From the NCBI GenBank assembly GCA_036897445.1, contig JAYMTL010000070.1, positions 32,788 through 96,787 of the forward strand: 64,000 nt of DNA, in the 5' to 3' direction. The notes below the pieces were generated by a model. The model had not been told where the DNA came from and ran no database searches. It saw nothing but the letters and a program-made list of their open reading frames with translations. Shown here one piece after another: positions 14,721-27,554 of this stretch. Both the position numbers and the translations under genes were made by a program. Numbering within the stretch: position 1 is the stretch's first letter; each line of letters opens with the position of its first letter. Origin of the DNA: Pelargonium tetragonum. Lineage: Eukaryota > Streptophyta > Magnoliopsida > Geraniales > Geraniaceae.

Positions 14721-14748
14721 TATATCTTTTACTACAAAAAAAGATATA
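14721..14748. repeat. 10-bp AT-rich hairpin
   Basis: TATATCTTTT (14721-14730) pairs perfectly with AAAAGATATA (14739-14748), with an 8-nt loop. Roughly one perfect stem of this length is expected by chance in the window, so it is listed as structure, not as a proven element. Confidence 0.5.
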
Positions 14749-17700
14749 TCAGCAAGGTTCTGATTAAATATTTTTTATTACTTGAAATACTGCGTATCCT
14801 CCTCTGGAAAATCTCTAAAGTCTGCTCTTAAGTCTACAACAACTCGGGAAACCTATTCTAGAAAAAAGGGACAACTCTTAGTCATAGAATAGCTTGACTT
14901 AGTAATAAAGCACTTAAACCAACATATATACCCCCCTCGGCGAAAAGCACTGTCCCAAGCGAGACTTACTTCAAAAGAATTGGTATATACACAGGGTAGA
15001 TATTTATTAGTATAACATATGCAACGCCCCTACTTTCTAGAATGTAAGGACCTAGTATAATACTCCGCCTTTTAGCTTGTTTTTATAGGGAGCCCGCGTA
15101 AAAGGAGACCTCTCTCCAATTTTACATATGAGATTCTTTTGGGTTTAAATACTACCGAAAATAAAGATTCTGCTACTTTTAAAGTTAAAGTGGAATTCAT
15201 AACAAGGGAACACTACTTGAACCCGTGGTTTTTCAGTCTGAAGCTAAAAGATTTAACAGATAATTGCAGGGTCTCAAGTTGATAGCTAAAATTCCTGCAT
15301 AAACGTATAGGTCTGTTCAAATGTGGATTCCCTAAAAGCCCCTTAATCTCACTTCGAGGCCTCTTCTACTGCGTATAATAGATTCCATTCAATCAATATT
15401 ATTCCTTAAACTTCTGGAAACTCACCCACCACTTAAGGGAATTCTTTAACTTCAGTCTAGCTAGAATAAGGAAATAGACTTCCCTACAAGTTTAAAAATA
15501 CCCAGCCCGTTGAGGAACCTCTTCAGTACAGGATAATTAATAGAAAAATCACAGCTTCCCCTAAATTTATATCTTTACTTATGCTTTAGAGCTTCCATAA
15601 AAGGAATACCAAATAGGCAGACCTACTAACTCGAAGCCCTCTTTGTATTTAATTATTTAAGAGTTCTGTAAAAGCATATTTTGGAAGGAGTAGACTAAGC
15701 ACGAAACTTAATTATATATCCTTTTCTTTTAGGGTTTCTAGAAACAAATGGCAAAGGGAAAGACTTTATATTATCATATTATAGTAGAGTACTTACATAA
15801 AAAACCCTCTCCTCAGAAAACTAGTAAACCAAGCACTCTCATTTTTGACTTTATACTGATAACCCTCTTTGTACAGAACAAACCCGGGAAAGTACGATCC
15901 TATCGAGATAAAAAGTTTAGAAGATAACCCGTTGTAAACTAAAGAATTAAGAACCTATCTATCTGTGGAGGGTCAAAGGGGGACCTACTGACTGCACTCT
16001 TTTGCCAGTCCTCGGGATTTCCTTGCGAGAATACTAGTAAAGTAAATATTCTTTTATTAAACTTAACGAGATTCTCTGGGTTCTATAAAAAGCGGTTTCC
16101 TTTGATCTTGATAAAATTTGGGTACTTAGAATCAGCCCTTGCTTTAACTCGAAAACTCTATACCTCGAGAATCCTACAGGAATTAAGTCTGCCCTTTTTA
16201 GTTCGTGGAAGAAGCCTTAAAATTTTCTTAAATAGGGGCAGCGAGGCTACAAAGTGTTGTAATTCTTATTTATTTCTTTTTCGAGCAGGAACCGCTATTT
16301 ACTAATTAGAGACTTCCCTTTTTATTTCCTTGAATATATTCTTGTTATTAGGAACTGGTTAAGCCATTAAACAACTAAAAACCTTACTTAACTTACGGGG
16401 GTACCCGAGACTTTATCGTTAACAAACAGTCTAAAAAGCTATCAGGAAACATAGAGTCATTTTCATTGCTAAATTCTGAGTATAATACTAGAGCTTTCCT
16501 TTTGTAGATATACGTAAGGGAACCTCGGATTTCTCTTAATTTGTAGGGAACCTCTGAAGTCTCGTATTTAATGCATGGATCCCCTTTTTAGGAGGCCAGT
16601 CTTCCCTATTAAAGCTTACAAGGATAAATATGCAGCTCTTTACTATAGGATATTCGGTTTCATCCTTATTCCTTTAGCAAGTCATTTTTAAACTATGCAA
16701 GACGTCTCTGAAAAAACTTTTAATTATTAAGATATCTGTATACGTTTCAAGGGTACCCGTCAAAAGCAGAGCTTTAGTTACCATAACATAGAGCAGTTAT
16801 TTTTCTTGTTAATCTAATAGAATTCATTTTTTAAATAAAAAGAGGGCTATCTCCGTGGGTGCTATAAGGATAAAAGAGGATTACTAAAGGACTGAAACGA
16901 AAAGAAGAATCTAACTTTGTTAAAAAGGGAAAGAATTGGAAATTAAGGCCAGTATACCACAAATTTACGTTCAAAAGAGGAGGAGTTTGATTTTTAGAAG
17001 AATATTTATAAAGATTATACCTCGGATATTTAAGGGAGAAAGAAAGGGCTAAATACTTAAAACTTACTGAACTAAAAGGAGTTCCAGTTTTTATTCAGAA
17101 ACTTTCGAATTTAATTAGGTATACAATTACAACTAAAGATATGCCCAATTCTTTAGGGTACTCTTTTAAAGTTGAAGTTGCGGTTCTTTTTAGAAGGGTT
17201 TTTTTGGGGTCTTTTTTTAGTTTTAGTATAAAAGAGAATTACTGGTAGTTTACCTTTTTTTTTTGAAATAAGGCTTTGTTGCGTAGAGTAGAGGAGTTTT
17301 GACTTTGTGCTCATTTCAGGGTTCCCATTCTCGATAAGACTCCGGGGAGTTAAAGCTAAAGGCAATCCGTTTTCAGTAAAGAGACCCAGAACCTCCCCAA
17401 ACTTTGAGGTTAATTCCCTCAGCTACTCAAAGTTCTTAATTAAAACAACGTAACGTTATAATTATAATAAATGTTGTATAAAAAGGACGCGTTAATTTAA
17501 AATAACTTTTATATAACAAAATACTCGAATCTTATAGCGGCACGCGGGTATACCTAGGATTTCCTGGTGTCAAAATTTGCGTATAATACTGAAATCTATT
17601 TTGGAAAATTTACCTTATTAATTTAATTACAACTTAATTTCGATTTATACACTAGACACACAAGTATATTGGAATAACTTACTCTCAACTTTTTGTAATT

Positions 17701-18075
17701 AATAACCTTTCCAATTCCAAGTACTTAGAAGACATGACAAAGAAATCCCAATATCCGGCATTCTATAAAATAGCCGGGGTAATTTTAGTTATTAGATCTA
17801 TGCTTTTCCGGTTCTGCGAACTAGGGCAGGTGTCTAGACTGAACTTAATTTACCAATCAATAAACTTCAAGTCCTAAGCTTGCGCTGGCTTTATATGTAA
17901 AGCTTTTTAACACAACTCTTATAATAAAATAAAGGAGAACAAACTCTTTTTTCTTGTAAAGATATAAAAGAAATTCTTATTTAAAGAAGATTTATAATAT
18001 ACTAGGATTCCCTTCTCACAGGGTACGCAGGCACTCTTCTCTTCTATAACCGGTAGAATGACGAACTACTTCCTA

Positions 18076-18104
18076 GGATTTCTTTTTTTAAGAAAAAGAA
18101 ATCC
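18076..18104. repeat. 12-bp perfect hairpin
   Basis: GGATTTCTTTTT (18076-18087) pairs perfectly with AAAAAGAAATCC (18093-18104) around a 5-nt loop, TTAAG. The stem begins and ends with the GGAT/ATCC signature of the dispersed micro-palindrome family. About 0.1 perfect stems of this length are expected by chance in the window, so this is a reasonably supported structured element. The long A/T middle could act as a transcription-end or processing signal; that is inference. Confidence 0.6.
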
Positions 18105-19796
18105 CTTTCTCAAACGAGTTGCAGTAACACGCGAGACTTACACGACGTCTTCAAATTGCCTTAGAAACCTTTTTACCCCCTACCAAAGTGTTTACTTAAA
18201 TGTCACTAAAGTCCAATAAAAACCAAATCTAAATATCCCGGGGATCTTTCATTGATAGCAGAGCTCCTTTTCGTAAGTTTTCTCATCAAAAAGTTCGAGT
18301 TTTAGAGTCTTTGGAATTCTACGCCTAGCTAGAAGAACCCTTGCTGCTCTTAAGGGAAGTATTCCTTAGTATTTAGGTCAACTTCTTTAGAAGTAGTAGA
18401 AGCTTGCAATGCTATAAGTCTCTCTTTTGGTGCCCCATAGCGAATCTTTTTATAATGTTATTTTTTATCAGAACTATCCGTCCATAAGAAAGAATTCATG
18501 CCCCCTTTGAGACTGACATAGGGTCTTATGAACTTACAGGAAAAATAACAAAGAGTGACATGTATCCGGGTTTAGAAAGACCTTTAAATGATAAAATATA
18601 ATGAATAATAAAAAAACGAGAAGCCCCCTGTATCTTGAAAAACCCAACGTAATAGCCAGATGGGTACTAACTAAATTACCCTTAAAGTATATGCACTTCT
18701 CCGCCATTTGAAATCTTTATTCTAGAGGAGCGCTCCGAGGTTTTTTTACAAGTTAAATACGAGATTTGGCTTTTTGTTCAGATTGATTTTTAAAAGTTTC
18801 CTAGACCCCTATAAAGACTCTATTACACTTATCTCAATCTTAAACTTTAATTTAGATGTTCCTAGAGATTTGTCTCTTCGAAACCAGGCTATAAGCTAAT
18901 TCTTTGCCAAACCCCTGTGAGAAAGTCTTATGAAAGAGTCTAAAAGTGGCACCAGCGCTGCAGGTACCATTATGTCGGGATATCAAAAACCTCGAAAGCG
19001 TTTTTATTAATTAGATATGTCTTATAGTGGGCAAGTGAAAGAAAGCTTAGTAATTGAAAAGTAGGATTCTCGGAGCAGTGTACTTTATGAATAGGGCTCG
19101 TAAAAATGTCCCATTAAAGACTCTTAGGCTGGAAAGTAATCCTAGTTTACTATTCGAGGGAACCCCAAAAAATTCAGATAGTTTCTAATATCTTACAAAT
19201 GTAACTGCATAATTTAAGTATGAGCTTCATTCGGGAGTACAAGGAATCTCCCTTTAACTTACACCACTTTTTTCTGGAAAAAGGAACCTTATTTAGTACA
19301 TAAAAGCTCCGTGAACCCTTACCTCTATGTCCTTAAAATCTTTAATTCTAATATACTCGACAGATCTAAGTAGATACTTATAAGATGGATTGGAAAACTC
19401 TAGTATAGTGAGGAATCCCTTACTAATTTGGCAGCTAAAACTAAAATTCCTATACAAAAAAGTTAAAGTCTACATGGAAAAAGTCTTGGGTTGTACGTTG
19501 ATAAGCTCTAATAAAGTAGAACCAGACTTTGGTAATAACTAAGAATAGTTTACTGTATGAATAAAAACTTTATAGGACCTCTTGGTTTTGCTCTTCTATT
19601 TAATTAAAAAAGAGTCATCTGGGAAGGAAGACTAAAGAATAAAATGAAAATTTCCTGGATTTAGAATACTTTGGTTTATAGCTAGCTGGTTTTAAGAAAT
19701 TGAACCCTGTTTGTGTAAAGATAAACGCTTTCTTTAACTAATGTTTTTAACTGTACTACTGGAGAACCCCCTAAATCTTTTTAATTCTTTTTATTG

Positions 19797-19845
19797 AGAG
19801 CAAAAAAGCTCTAAGTCTAAACTTTTTGTATCTTTATACAAAGAG
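19797..19845. repeat. Pair of adjacent hairpins
   Basis: Two hairpins lie close together. AGAGC (19797-19801) and GCTCT (19808-19812) close an A6 loop. Ten nucleotides later a 10-bp stem with one G-T wobble (19822-19831 with 19836-19845) closes a CTTT loop. I recognise no gene next to them. The pair may be chance or part of an unrecognised structured RNA. Confidence 0.4.
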
Positions 19846-20945
19846 AGGCCCTTACTTAAGTTTAAGCAGGGTGAAATATAACCTATGCATAGTTAATTGG
19901 AACAGTCTAGTTACCTTTTATTAAAGCTTCCTAAAGTCAAGGAGGGTTTTCCTTATATGAGTAAATCTCTCCCCAAGTTCCACTAGAAAGATTATTAAGT
20001 TTTTGTAGATCAACTGAGAAATCCTTGGATGAAGCAAAAAATTGAGTTCAACTCCTAACTGGATTACTAATCACTTAAATAGAATTTATTAACTAGCCTT
20101 TTTTTATTGCGCGAATGGTAGAAAGAGTACCTAATTGAGCAGCAGTAGGGTAAGTTTAGAAGAAAGTAGAGGGTTTCAGTCGTTTCATCACAAGGGAGTT
20201 AGCCTAAGTTAATATGCCAAAAAGGATTCCTACGAAATTAGTCTTGATTTACTTAATAATGTAAAAAGGTTGCAGAGAACTTCTAGAGCATAAGGTTCCT
20301 ATAAAATTTTAAGTACCTTATAGAGCGTTAAACACTTCAATTTCTGTTTGTTTAGGTCGCTTTTCTCTATATTTTGTCTGTACTGATACTGATGAATTTC
20401 CCCGCAAGACCTAGGAATAGGTATCTAAGTCTAATTACTAAAGCTATAGGTATAGGAGTCCTACTTTCTATAGCTTCTATTTTAACCTTTCCTTTTTATA
20501 CAAGGGGCTCTCCTGTAGTCTTTGCGCCCCCGAGATACGGTTGTAGACTAGGGATTTAATATTAAAATTAGAAGAATTTCTAACCTAAGACCAAAAAAAC
20601 ATATACTAAGTAATTTCATGAAATTAAGGGTACCCGAAAGGAGACTCTATAATAAACGGGCCCTACTAAAAAGCCTAACTATAAAGCAAATAAAAATCTC
20701 GCAAAAGGGCTGTATAACTTGACAAAAAACGTATAATTAAAGAACCTAATTATAAATTTTATAAGTAACATAGGAGGGCACACTGTCTGGTAGACTCCCT
20801 TCAATTACCCAAAATCCTAAAAGGTTTCCTTGATACTGTATGCACGAAGTCTCCTCAATAATGTGTACTGCCACTTTAGAGCCTTTTGTACTTGTAAGTT
20901 TCCGACTTTGTGTTACGAGGCTTTGCCCGAATTAAGCCCCTTGCA

Positions 20946-20957
20946 AAGGGATCCCTT
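20946..20957. repeat. AAGGGATCCCTT palindrome
   Basis: A perfect 12-nt palindrome and a clear example of the micro-palindrome family: a G+C-rich centre flanked by A on the left and T on the right. Confidence 0.7.
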
Positions 20958-21912
20958 AGAGTATGTTTTAGAGATTATACTTAATAATATAACCCCGCTT
21001 ATTCCCTTATTTTGTTAAACTAGAAAACTTATTCTGAGGCTGTGTAGAATTTAGTACTATACCGACCTTTCCTTTGCTAAGGAAATTTACCCTGTTTGTA
21101 AATGCAGATATTTAAAAACTTTTCTGTCGTTTTTAAGGAGGTAATGTCTTAATATACTTAAGAATCCCTATTTCTTTAGTGCTATCTAATATAAATATAA
21201 AAGAAACGTCTCCGACTAGCCTTTGGTAATATTAACTTAAAATCCTGACTCTACTTCTCTATTTCTCTATATTTTAGAGTTGCATTGATAATAGTTACTA
21301 AGACGTTTTATATCCCCTAGTATCCCCTATACGTGAAACTCTGTACTTTAATTCCGGATTTCTTGTATTCTTGCTGAAAGCCTTGATTGATAATGCAAAA
21401 TACGGATAGAAGAAGGAGAGCAATTCTATTAATTCTTAATATGGGCCGATCCTTGTTCCCGGTTAATACAACGAGGGGTTTTTAAAGTCGAAGCTCCTTT
21501 GCTCCCAAGATTTTTCTTTCTAAAATAAAGAAAATACTAGCCCTTAGCTACGCTACACCTCGAATGACGGAACTGGAAAAGACTTGAAGTACCTTACTAC
21601 TTACATTGAAGTTTTTTAGGGGGTACCTTTATTTTTTTTTATTCGAGCAATTGTCTAAATCTAAGAGCTTAATCTAGGAAAACAGCATACAGATCCGAGC
21701 AAACCTACTCATTTTAGCTTACTTGTCTGAGTATAAAAGTAAAAAAAACCTGAAATTTTATAAAAGACACAGGTTCCAAACCCACCAGAATCTTAAGTTT
21801 TCTAGAAGAGTCTTTTTTTTATTGACAAAGCGCCTACCTTAATATAAAATTAAGTCGACGCGAAACTCCTGTGTAGCTATTTTATTGCAACAAGACTTCC
21901 TCAATATGTATA

Positions 21913-21926
21913 TTTTCATATGAAAA
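21913..21926. repeat. TTTTCATATGAAAA palindrome
   Basis: A perfect 14-nt palindrome. Unlike most palindromes in the window it is AT-rich. A perfect palindrome could be a dimeric protein-binding site, but nothing nearby supports a specific role. Confidence 0.6.
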
Positions 21927-24900
21927 AGGGCATCCATATTTACTTGTAAAAAGCTACCCCCTTTGTGTTGTGTGCCCCTCTTTTAGGAAATTCCTGACGT
22001 ACTTTCATCCGGGAACTCTAATAAGCATCTAGTAGCTCTCTTGTTTAAACTAAAAGTTGCATTTATTAAAGTAATCAAAGTTTGACAAGGCTGCCCCTTT
22101 ATAGAAATCCTTTTATTAAGCGAATACTAAGTTCTAAAAAGAATCTTTTTGCTCAATCTCAGACTCTTCAAAAATGACTGCTTCCTTAATAGGGCTCTAA
22201 TCTTGTGGGATTTTGTTACGATTTAGTTTTATAACTTTCATGGTATAATACTCGCTTTATTAAAGGGTTCCCATTACTACGGGGTATGAGTTTTTCTTCA
22301 AAATCTTTCTACGACCCTTTGCTTTGTTCCGCCCTCTGTGCTAGATCCGGGCACCGTTTTTAGCTGAAATTTAGTACTTGGCATTTTTATTTAAAGAATA
22401 TTTCAGTTTATAATTAAAGATGCTCCGATGTTCTAGCAAGAATGCGCTTTTTTAAGACCGGGGATTCCTAAAGTAACGTGAGTGTCGTATATATTTTCTA
22501 AGTCTTTTTATAAAGTAAATTGAGTTGAAATGGAAAAGGGATCTCTGCTTTCGTCCCTACGATACGAAGGGAGAGTACCCTAGTAAAACGAGGCTTCTGT
22601 GGTGAATTTGAGAATTTCTTTGGATGAAAGTAAATGAATGATAAAAGAGCTCTCCCCAAAAGCGGCTTCATAGTTATATAATACATACGGAGTTCTAAAA
22701 TACCTTGGTGTTAGGGTAACCTCTTGTAACCAAACTTTTAGGGTTCCCTGTTTCTGGATCAAGCCCCTCTTCATGTGAAATTCTTATTCTTAGTAATTTC
22801 GACTGCTATTTCATTAAAAACTTATGAGACAAAGGAAAACTTTAACAATCTCTTTTTTAGCTCCCGAGCTCCTGCTTTTTGTTCAGATTAAATCCATCTA
22901 GAAAATTAGTGCTTAAAGAGTACTCTGAGGAGTTAGAAAACCCAAGTGAAATTCATTTAGGAATTCTAGTTCTTTTAGAACTTATAGTGGTACATTGAAT
23001 TGATATTTTGAGACTTTTTCTTTAACATTCGTAATAAATTTATCACGAAGCAAGTAATTCTTAGAAATAAGAGTGAAGTTGAGAGAAAATTTGAGGTTGA
23101 CCACTTACAAGACCCCATTTGAACCTACTTTGACCAAAAGCGCCCGCGTGTTACCAAAGAAAGAAGATAGCTAGATTTAAGATAAGGGCACCTATCAAAC
23201 GGATTTCACTCTCTGTCTACCAAACAGCCCGCGGAGAGAACGTTGGAATCATTTCAATAAGAAGGTCTAAGGTAAAAGAAATTCTATTCCTGTGCGGTAA
23301 GAGTATATCTATACAAATTAGATGATGCTTGTAAAAAATTTTGTATACCCATAGGTAAATCTACAGGGTTCTTTTGTATTTCGATTTTAGTAAGTTTGGG
23401 TATTCTAATCCCATAAGTATAGACTATTAGCAAGAACTGGAATTTCTTGCGGATACCCAAGATTCTCCTATTACTGGATGCTTGATGAATGAAAAAATCT
23501 GAATAAATTTGGCTAGAAGTAAAACCAAGGTTCCTATTCCGACTTTTATAAGCAAATTAGATACCCTTATGCTAATTCCTTAGGGTGTAAAGTTAAAACG
23601 GGATTTCCTATCAAATATGGATTCCGCAGTCGTTATAAAATAAAGCCGAAGTGAAGCCCTATCCAAAATATCCTGGATCAGGTACAAAGCCCTACAACAA
23701 GAATTTAGTTTCAGTTACGAAGTGTAATAGACAAAAAAACCTACAGGAATCAAATGCTGTGCCCACAAGCTAGCTTTTTTGAGCTTCACCCCGCTGGATA
23801 TTTCACTAAGATAATAAAAATAGCCGGTTCACAAAAAGAAAGATACTTAAAGAACTGCACAAAACCCATTCTAGGGTCTTTTTTGTGCGAGTTAAGCCCA
23901 CTTGTGTACGATTCTCCATTTCAAGAATTTACTCGCGTTTTATTATATAAAAAGAAATTTAAGGGATTCGACCCCCGCTATAAAACTATAAAAGCCCTTT
24001 TTTTATTATTCTAGCTACCGGTATTACCTAAGTTTTATATGAATAGATTCTTAAGCCTTACAACTAATACATAAAGAGAGGTTTAAGAAGGACTTTATCA
24101 CGCACCGGATATTCCTTGTTACAATGGAGTTCCTTCTTTACTTTGTATTACCGCCCTTACTAGAGCTCCTTTTTATTTAATCGAATGAAGCAGAACATTT
24201 TAATAAGTATCCAACAAGTATATCCAGGAAAAGCCCTAAAAGCTCTTGTCAAAAAATTCAAAATAAATGTATATAACTTTTAATTGCTATATTTCACCCT
24301 CTAGGTAGCTACATAAGAGGAACCTTAGCCAAAGGTAAATGCATTAACCCGGATCAGAGCGAAAAAGGTTTAGATTATCCCTATTAGAGGAGATACTGGG
24401 GTGGGCCCAGAAGTCTTTTTCAACTAAAAATTCCTAGGACTTCCTCTAGTTTTATACAGTAGTTGTAGCTTCGTGCTTACTTACTATACCAGACTTTAAA
24501 AGTCTTCTTCCCTTTTTTTTTAGGGGTTGACCCTTAGATCTATACTAAATCAAGGCTCTGCTTTATAACAAGAAATACGCTAAATGTAGGTTAACGGGTT
24601 CCGAACGCTTTATTCCTTAAAAGTTAGTATACAGAAGTAGATAAGGGCGGCTTTAAAGCTTTCCCTTGATATTCAATTAAACCTAACTATTATAAAGATC
24701 TGCTTGTATATGGATTGTCTGGATAACAGGAGTACTTTATTAACAAGATTTCATAAAGAGCTATAACTAACCCGAACCCGCGGATACTAGCTTGTAAAAA
24801 ACTCTTAATGTATTTTTTATTAACCCGACTTTGATGTTTTGATCTTGTTAAAAAAATGACTCTTTAGAGGCTCCTTATTGCTCCTGAATGAAGTAGTATC

Positions 24901-27451
24901 TGGGAATGTCCCTTTTTAGGAGCGCGTGTAAATCGCAAATATACAAGCTTTTGTACCTTTCGTAGTTGGAATTGCTAGAGGTGCTTCCATAAAGTGTAAC
25001 TTCGCAAAGAATAGGCTTCCTTATAGGCCAAGCCCAGGCTATACAGGTAGTTTGTATTTTGATCTAGACCCTTTTTAGAACTTATATATATATATTTGCT
25101 ATCTTTAAAAGGGTCACAGAATGTGTCAAATATCATTTTCTTTATGTTTGTTATTTATTATTAGACCTTATAGGTTCCTAGAATAGACCAGAATTAACTG
25201 CACATTCAATTTTCTTTATTAAAAACTTAGTTTAACTAATCTAAACCCCCTTTTGTAATATTAAAGGGAGCCCTACTAAGAGTAATAGAAAAAGTCCTTA
25301 TATTTTTTGAAGCAGTAAAGGTATAAAAATTTATGCTATCATTATTTTTGACTTTACAGGGTATTGCCTGGTATACATTTAGCTAATGTTTTTGTGTTAT
25401 AACTAAGTAATTTCAAAATTCCCCTGTTCCTTTTTCAATCTAAAGATTCTTTAGTCTTAATCTTAAATAAGCTCTCTTGTAATCTAATATAAGCAAGTTA
25501 AGGATATAAAAGTTAACTTATAAAATTAACGGGGAGTCCTCCTATTTAAGATTTTAAATCCCCAAGACAAAATAAAGTCCCTAAGATTGGACTAGACCCT
25601 TTAGTGAGCCTAGTAATAATATTAAGACCCTACTACTCCTAAAAAGGTATACCCAGATTAGGCTAATAAAATGGCATTCTCTATTCCATATGAAGACTTG
25701 TAAGCTATACAGGAGCTCCTTATCTTGGCTTTATTATATACTGTGACCCTGGAGAGGAATGATTAAACCTCTTTGCCCCTAAGAGATAAAGGCACTTATA
25801 CATTTTTTTATATAGGCGTACTCTTTTATAACACGATATAGACCACGAAAAGGGCCTTACAACAGGTTCTTTTTTACAGGTAAAAGACTTTGTCGACAAG
25901 ACGAATAACTTTAATAGAATTCTAAATAAGTGCTTTTTAGACTTTACAGCTGTAACCTAGTAGAGGAACTTTTAGTTTTTGAAGCATAGTGTGTGAACTG
26001 AAAGTAATCTGGAAATATAGAATGCTTTTAACCGAAGCCAGTCTTCTGAGAGGTTATTGTCTTGCACTTTGTTATATTATAAGAGACTCCAATAGGGTTG
26101 AAGTACTTTCTTAGGAAAGTCAAGTTGAGGTATACGTCCCTGTAATCGTAGGCGAGCCCGAAATTTACGTAAGCAGTTAATTTAATTAAGTAAAGCAAGT
26201 TATTACAAATTAGGTTACAGTTTCTTTGTTTTTTAGACTGAAAATTTAAGCGTTCCGACAATATTCTAATATACAATAATACCAAGTTTAGCATCCTCGT
26301 GTTTCTTCACGCGTACAAAGTTTCTGTCTGCCGATTCCACGTTGCAATCTTCCAAAGTAATACTACTTGGAGTACATGTATTTACTATGTTCCTGCTATA
26401 TTATATTATCTAGATTTTTATGCCCTTAGAATAAATTAGTCATTACTACATACAATATTACAAGTTCTTAGCAAGCCCAAGGGTTCATAGGAGTAAGTGT
26501 TGGTTAAAATAAATTTCTTAAGCGGCCCTTTTCATATGCCTTAACGACTTATATTTTCTCTTTCCTCATATTTTTGTTTACCTCTATTGTTTTAATTACA
26601 AATGTGCTGAAGCTTGGATTCTCGAATTCTAATTTAAGTACTAGGAATCCCTTTTTATTATAGGTAATAAGTTTCACGGGCAGACAACTTCACGATTTTC
26701 AACTACAATTTTATCTTCAATTATATCATAAGCTAGTTTAGTGGTATAATACTTACTCTAGCGAAAGGGGTCTCGTATAAACCAAAAAGCTCGCCGCAAC
26801 GCTTTCATAATTTTAGCCTTTTTTTTAAACCTTGAGATGGAATAACAACACTGTGTCAGAAGAAAATCTTTTTATGTTATGGGAAATTTTCTCCCAGGTC
26901 TGGATAAGGTGAATTTGTGGAAGCACTTGTTCTTTTAATATAGGGAATCTAAAAGAACTTTTGTAGACTTTTTTTCCTAGGATTCTAAACATTTACATTC
27001 ATTTTCTTAAGATAAAAAGATAAAGGGGGCCTCTTAGAGTCTTATATTAAAAGAAAATAACCTTGAGAAGTATACTACTTACCAAAAAGACTAGAGAAAC
27101 CGCAAAAGAACAAGACCAAAGAAGAAAAGAGTTTGCATTCATAGACATAGATATTCCTCCGGATGGGTATAATTGTTAATAGGTTTATTGTCTTCCAATT
27201 ACAGAACTTTTTCGCTACCATAGACGAAGCCGCTCTTTAGTTTACATAATACAAAGTATTGCATTCCTCTTCTGTTATAGAGATAGGGTTTAATAAGGAT
27301 TTATAAAAAAACTTTTGTATGCTGCTTCGTAAAAAAATCTATAGTAGCTAGCGCATTCGGTTAAATCTAGGACGGGGACGTTCCTGCCATTTGTGTATCT
27401 ATTAGACCTGTAAAATAAAAAGCCCCGAATACTTGTAAAAAGCAGAACTTT

Positions 27452-27474
27452 CAATATAAGCAAGAAATTTTATA
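27452..27474 (+). repeat. Dispersed direct repeat, copy 1 (22/23 match)
   Basis: This 23-nt stretch, CAATAT-A-AGCAAGAAATTTTATA in outline, recurs at 30035-30057 with a single A-to-G difference at position 7. Both copies are in the same orientation, about 2.6 kb apart, and their flanks differ. A 22-of-23 match is unlikely by chance in 64 kb, so this is probably a small duplicated or mobile segment. No function can be assigned. Confidence 0.65.
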
Positions 27475-27540
27475 TTAAAGTAATAAAGATTGGCTTTGTT
27501 CTAATAGATCCGGATTCTTTCACTTTTTAAGGGGGGTACC

Positions 27541-27554
27541 CGAGCTTTTGCTCG
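27541..27554. repeat. CGAGC-TTTT-GCTCG hairpin beside GGGTACCC
   Basis: A perfect 5-bp stem with a T4 loop directly abuts a GGGTACCC micro-palindrome (27535-27542). The compound cluster is typical of the composite GC clusters in this window. Confidence 0.45.

Noticed and set aside
20038-20060. T-arm-like TTGAG-TTCAACT-CCTAA on the plus strand
   Set aside because: One mismatch in the stem, no acceptor partner and no D-loop-like sequence upstream.
18769-22889. 16-nt exact repeat at 18769-18784 and 22874-22889
   Set aside because: A 16-mer repeat is expected about 0.5 times by chance in 64 kb, more with AT bias.
23754-24014. 86-codon plus-strand open frame
   Set aside because: Starts at an alternative codon, shows no recognisable motif, and is within random expectation.
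24721-24730. GGATAACAGG, as in the peptidyl-transferase region of large-subunit rRNA
   Set aside because: Only ten bases match and the neighbouring conserved words are absent.
26028-26294. 88-codon minus-strand open frame
   Set aside because: No domain or family resemblance, a length expected by chance, and no gene-like context.
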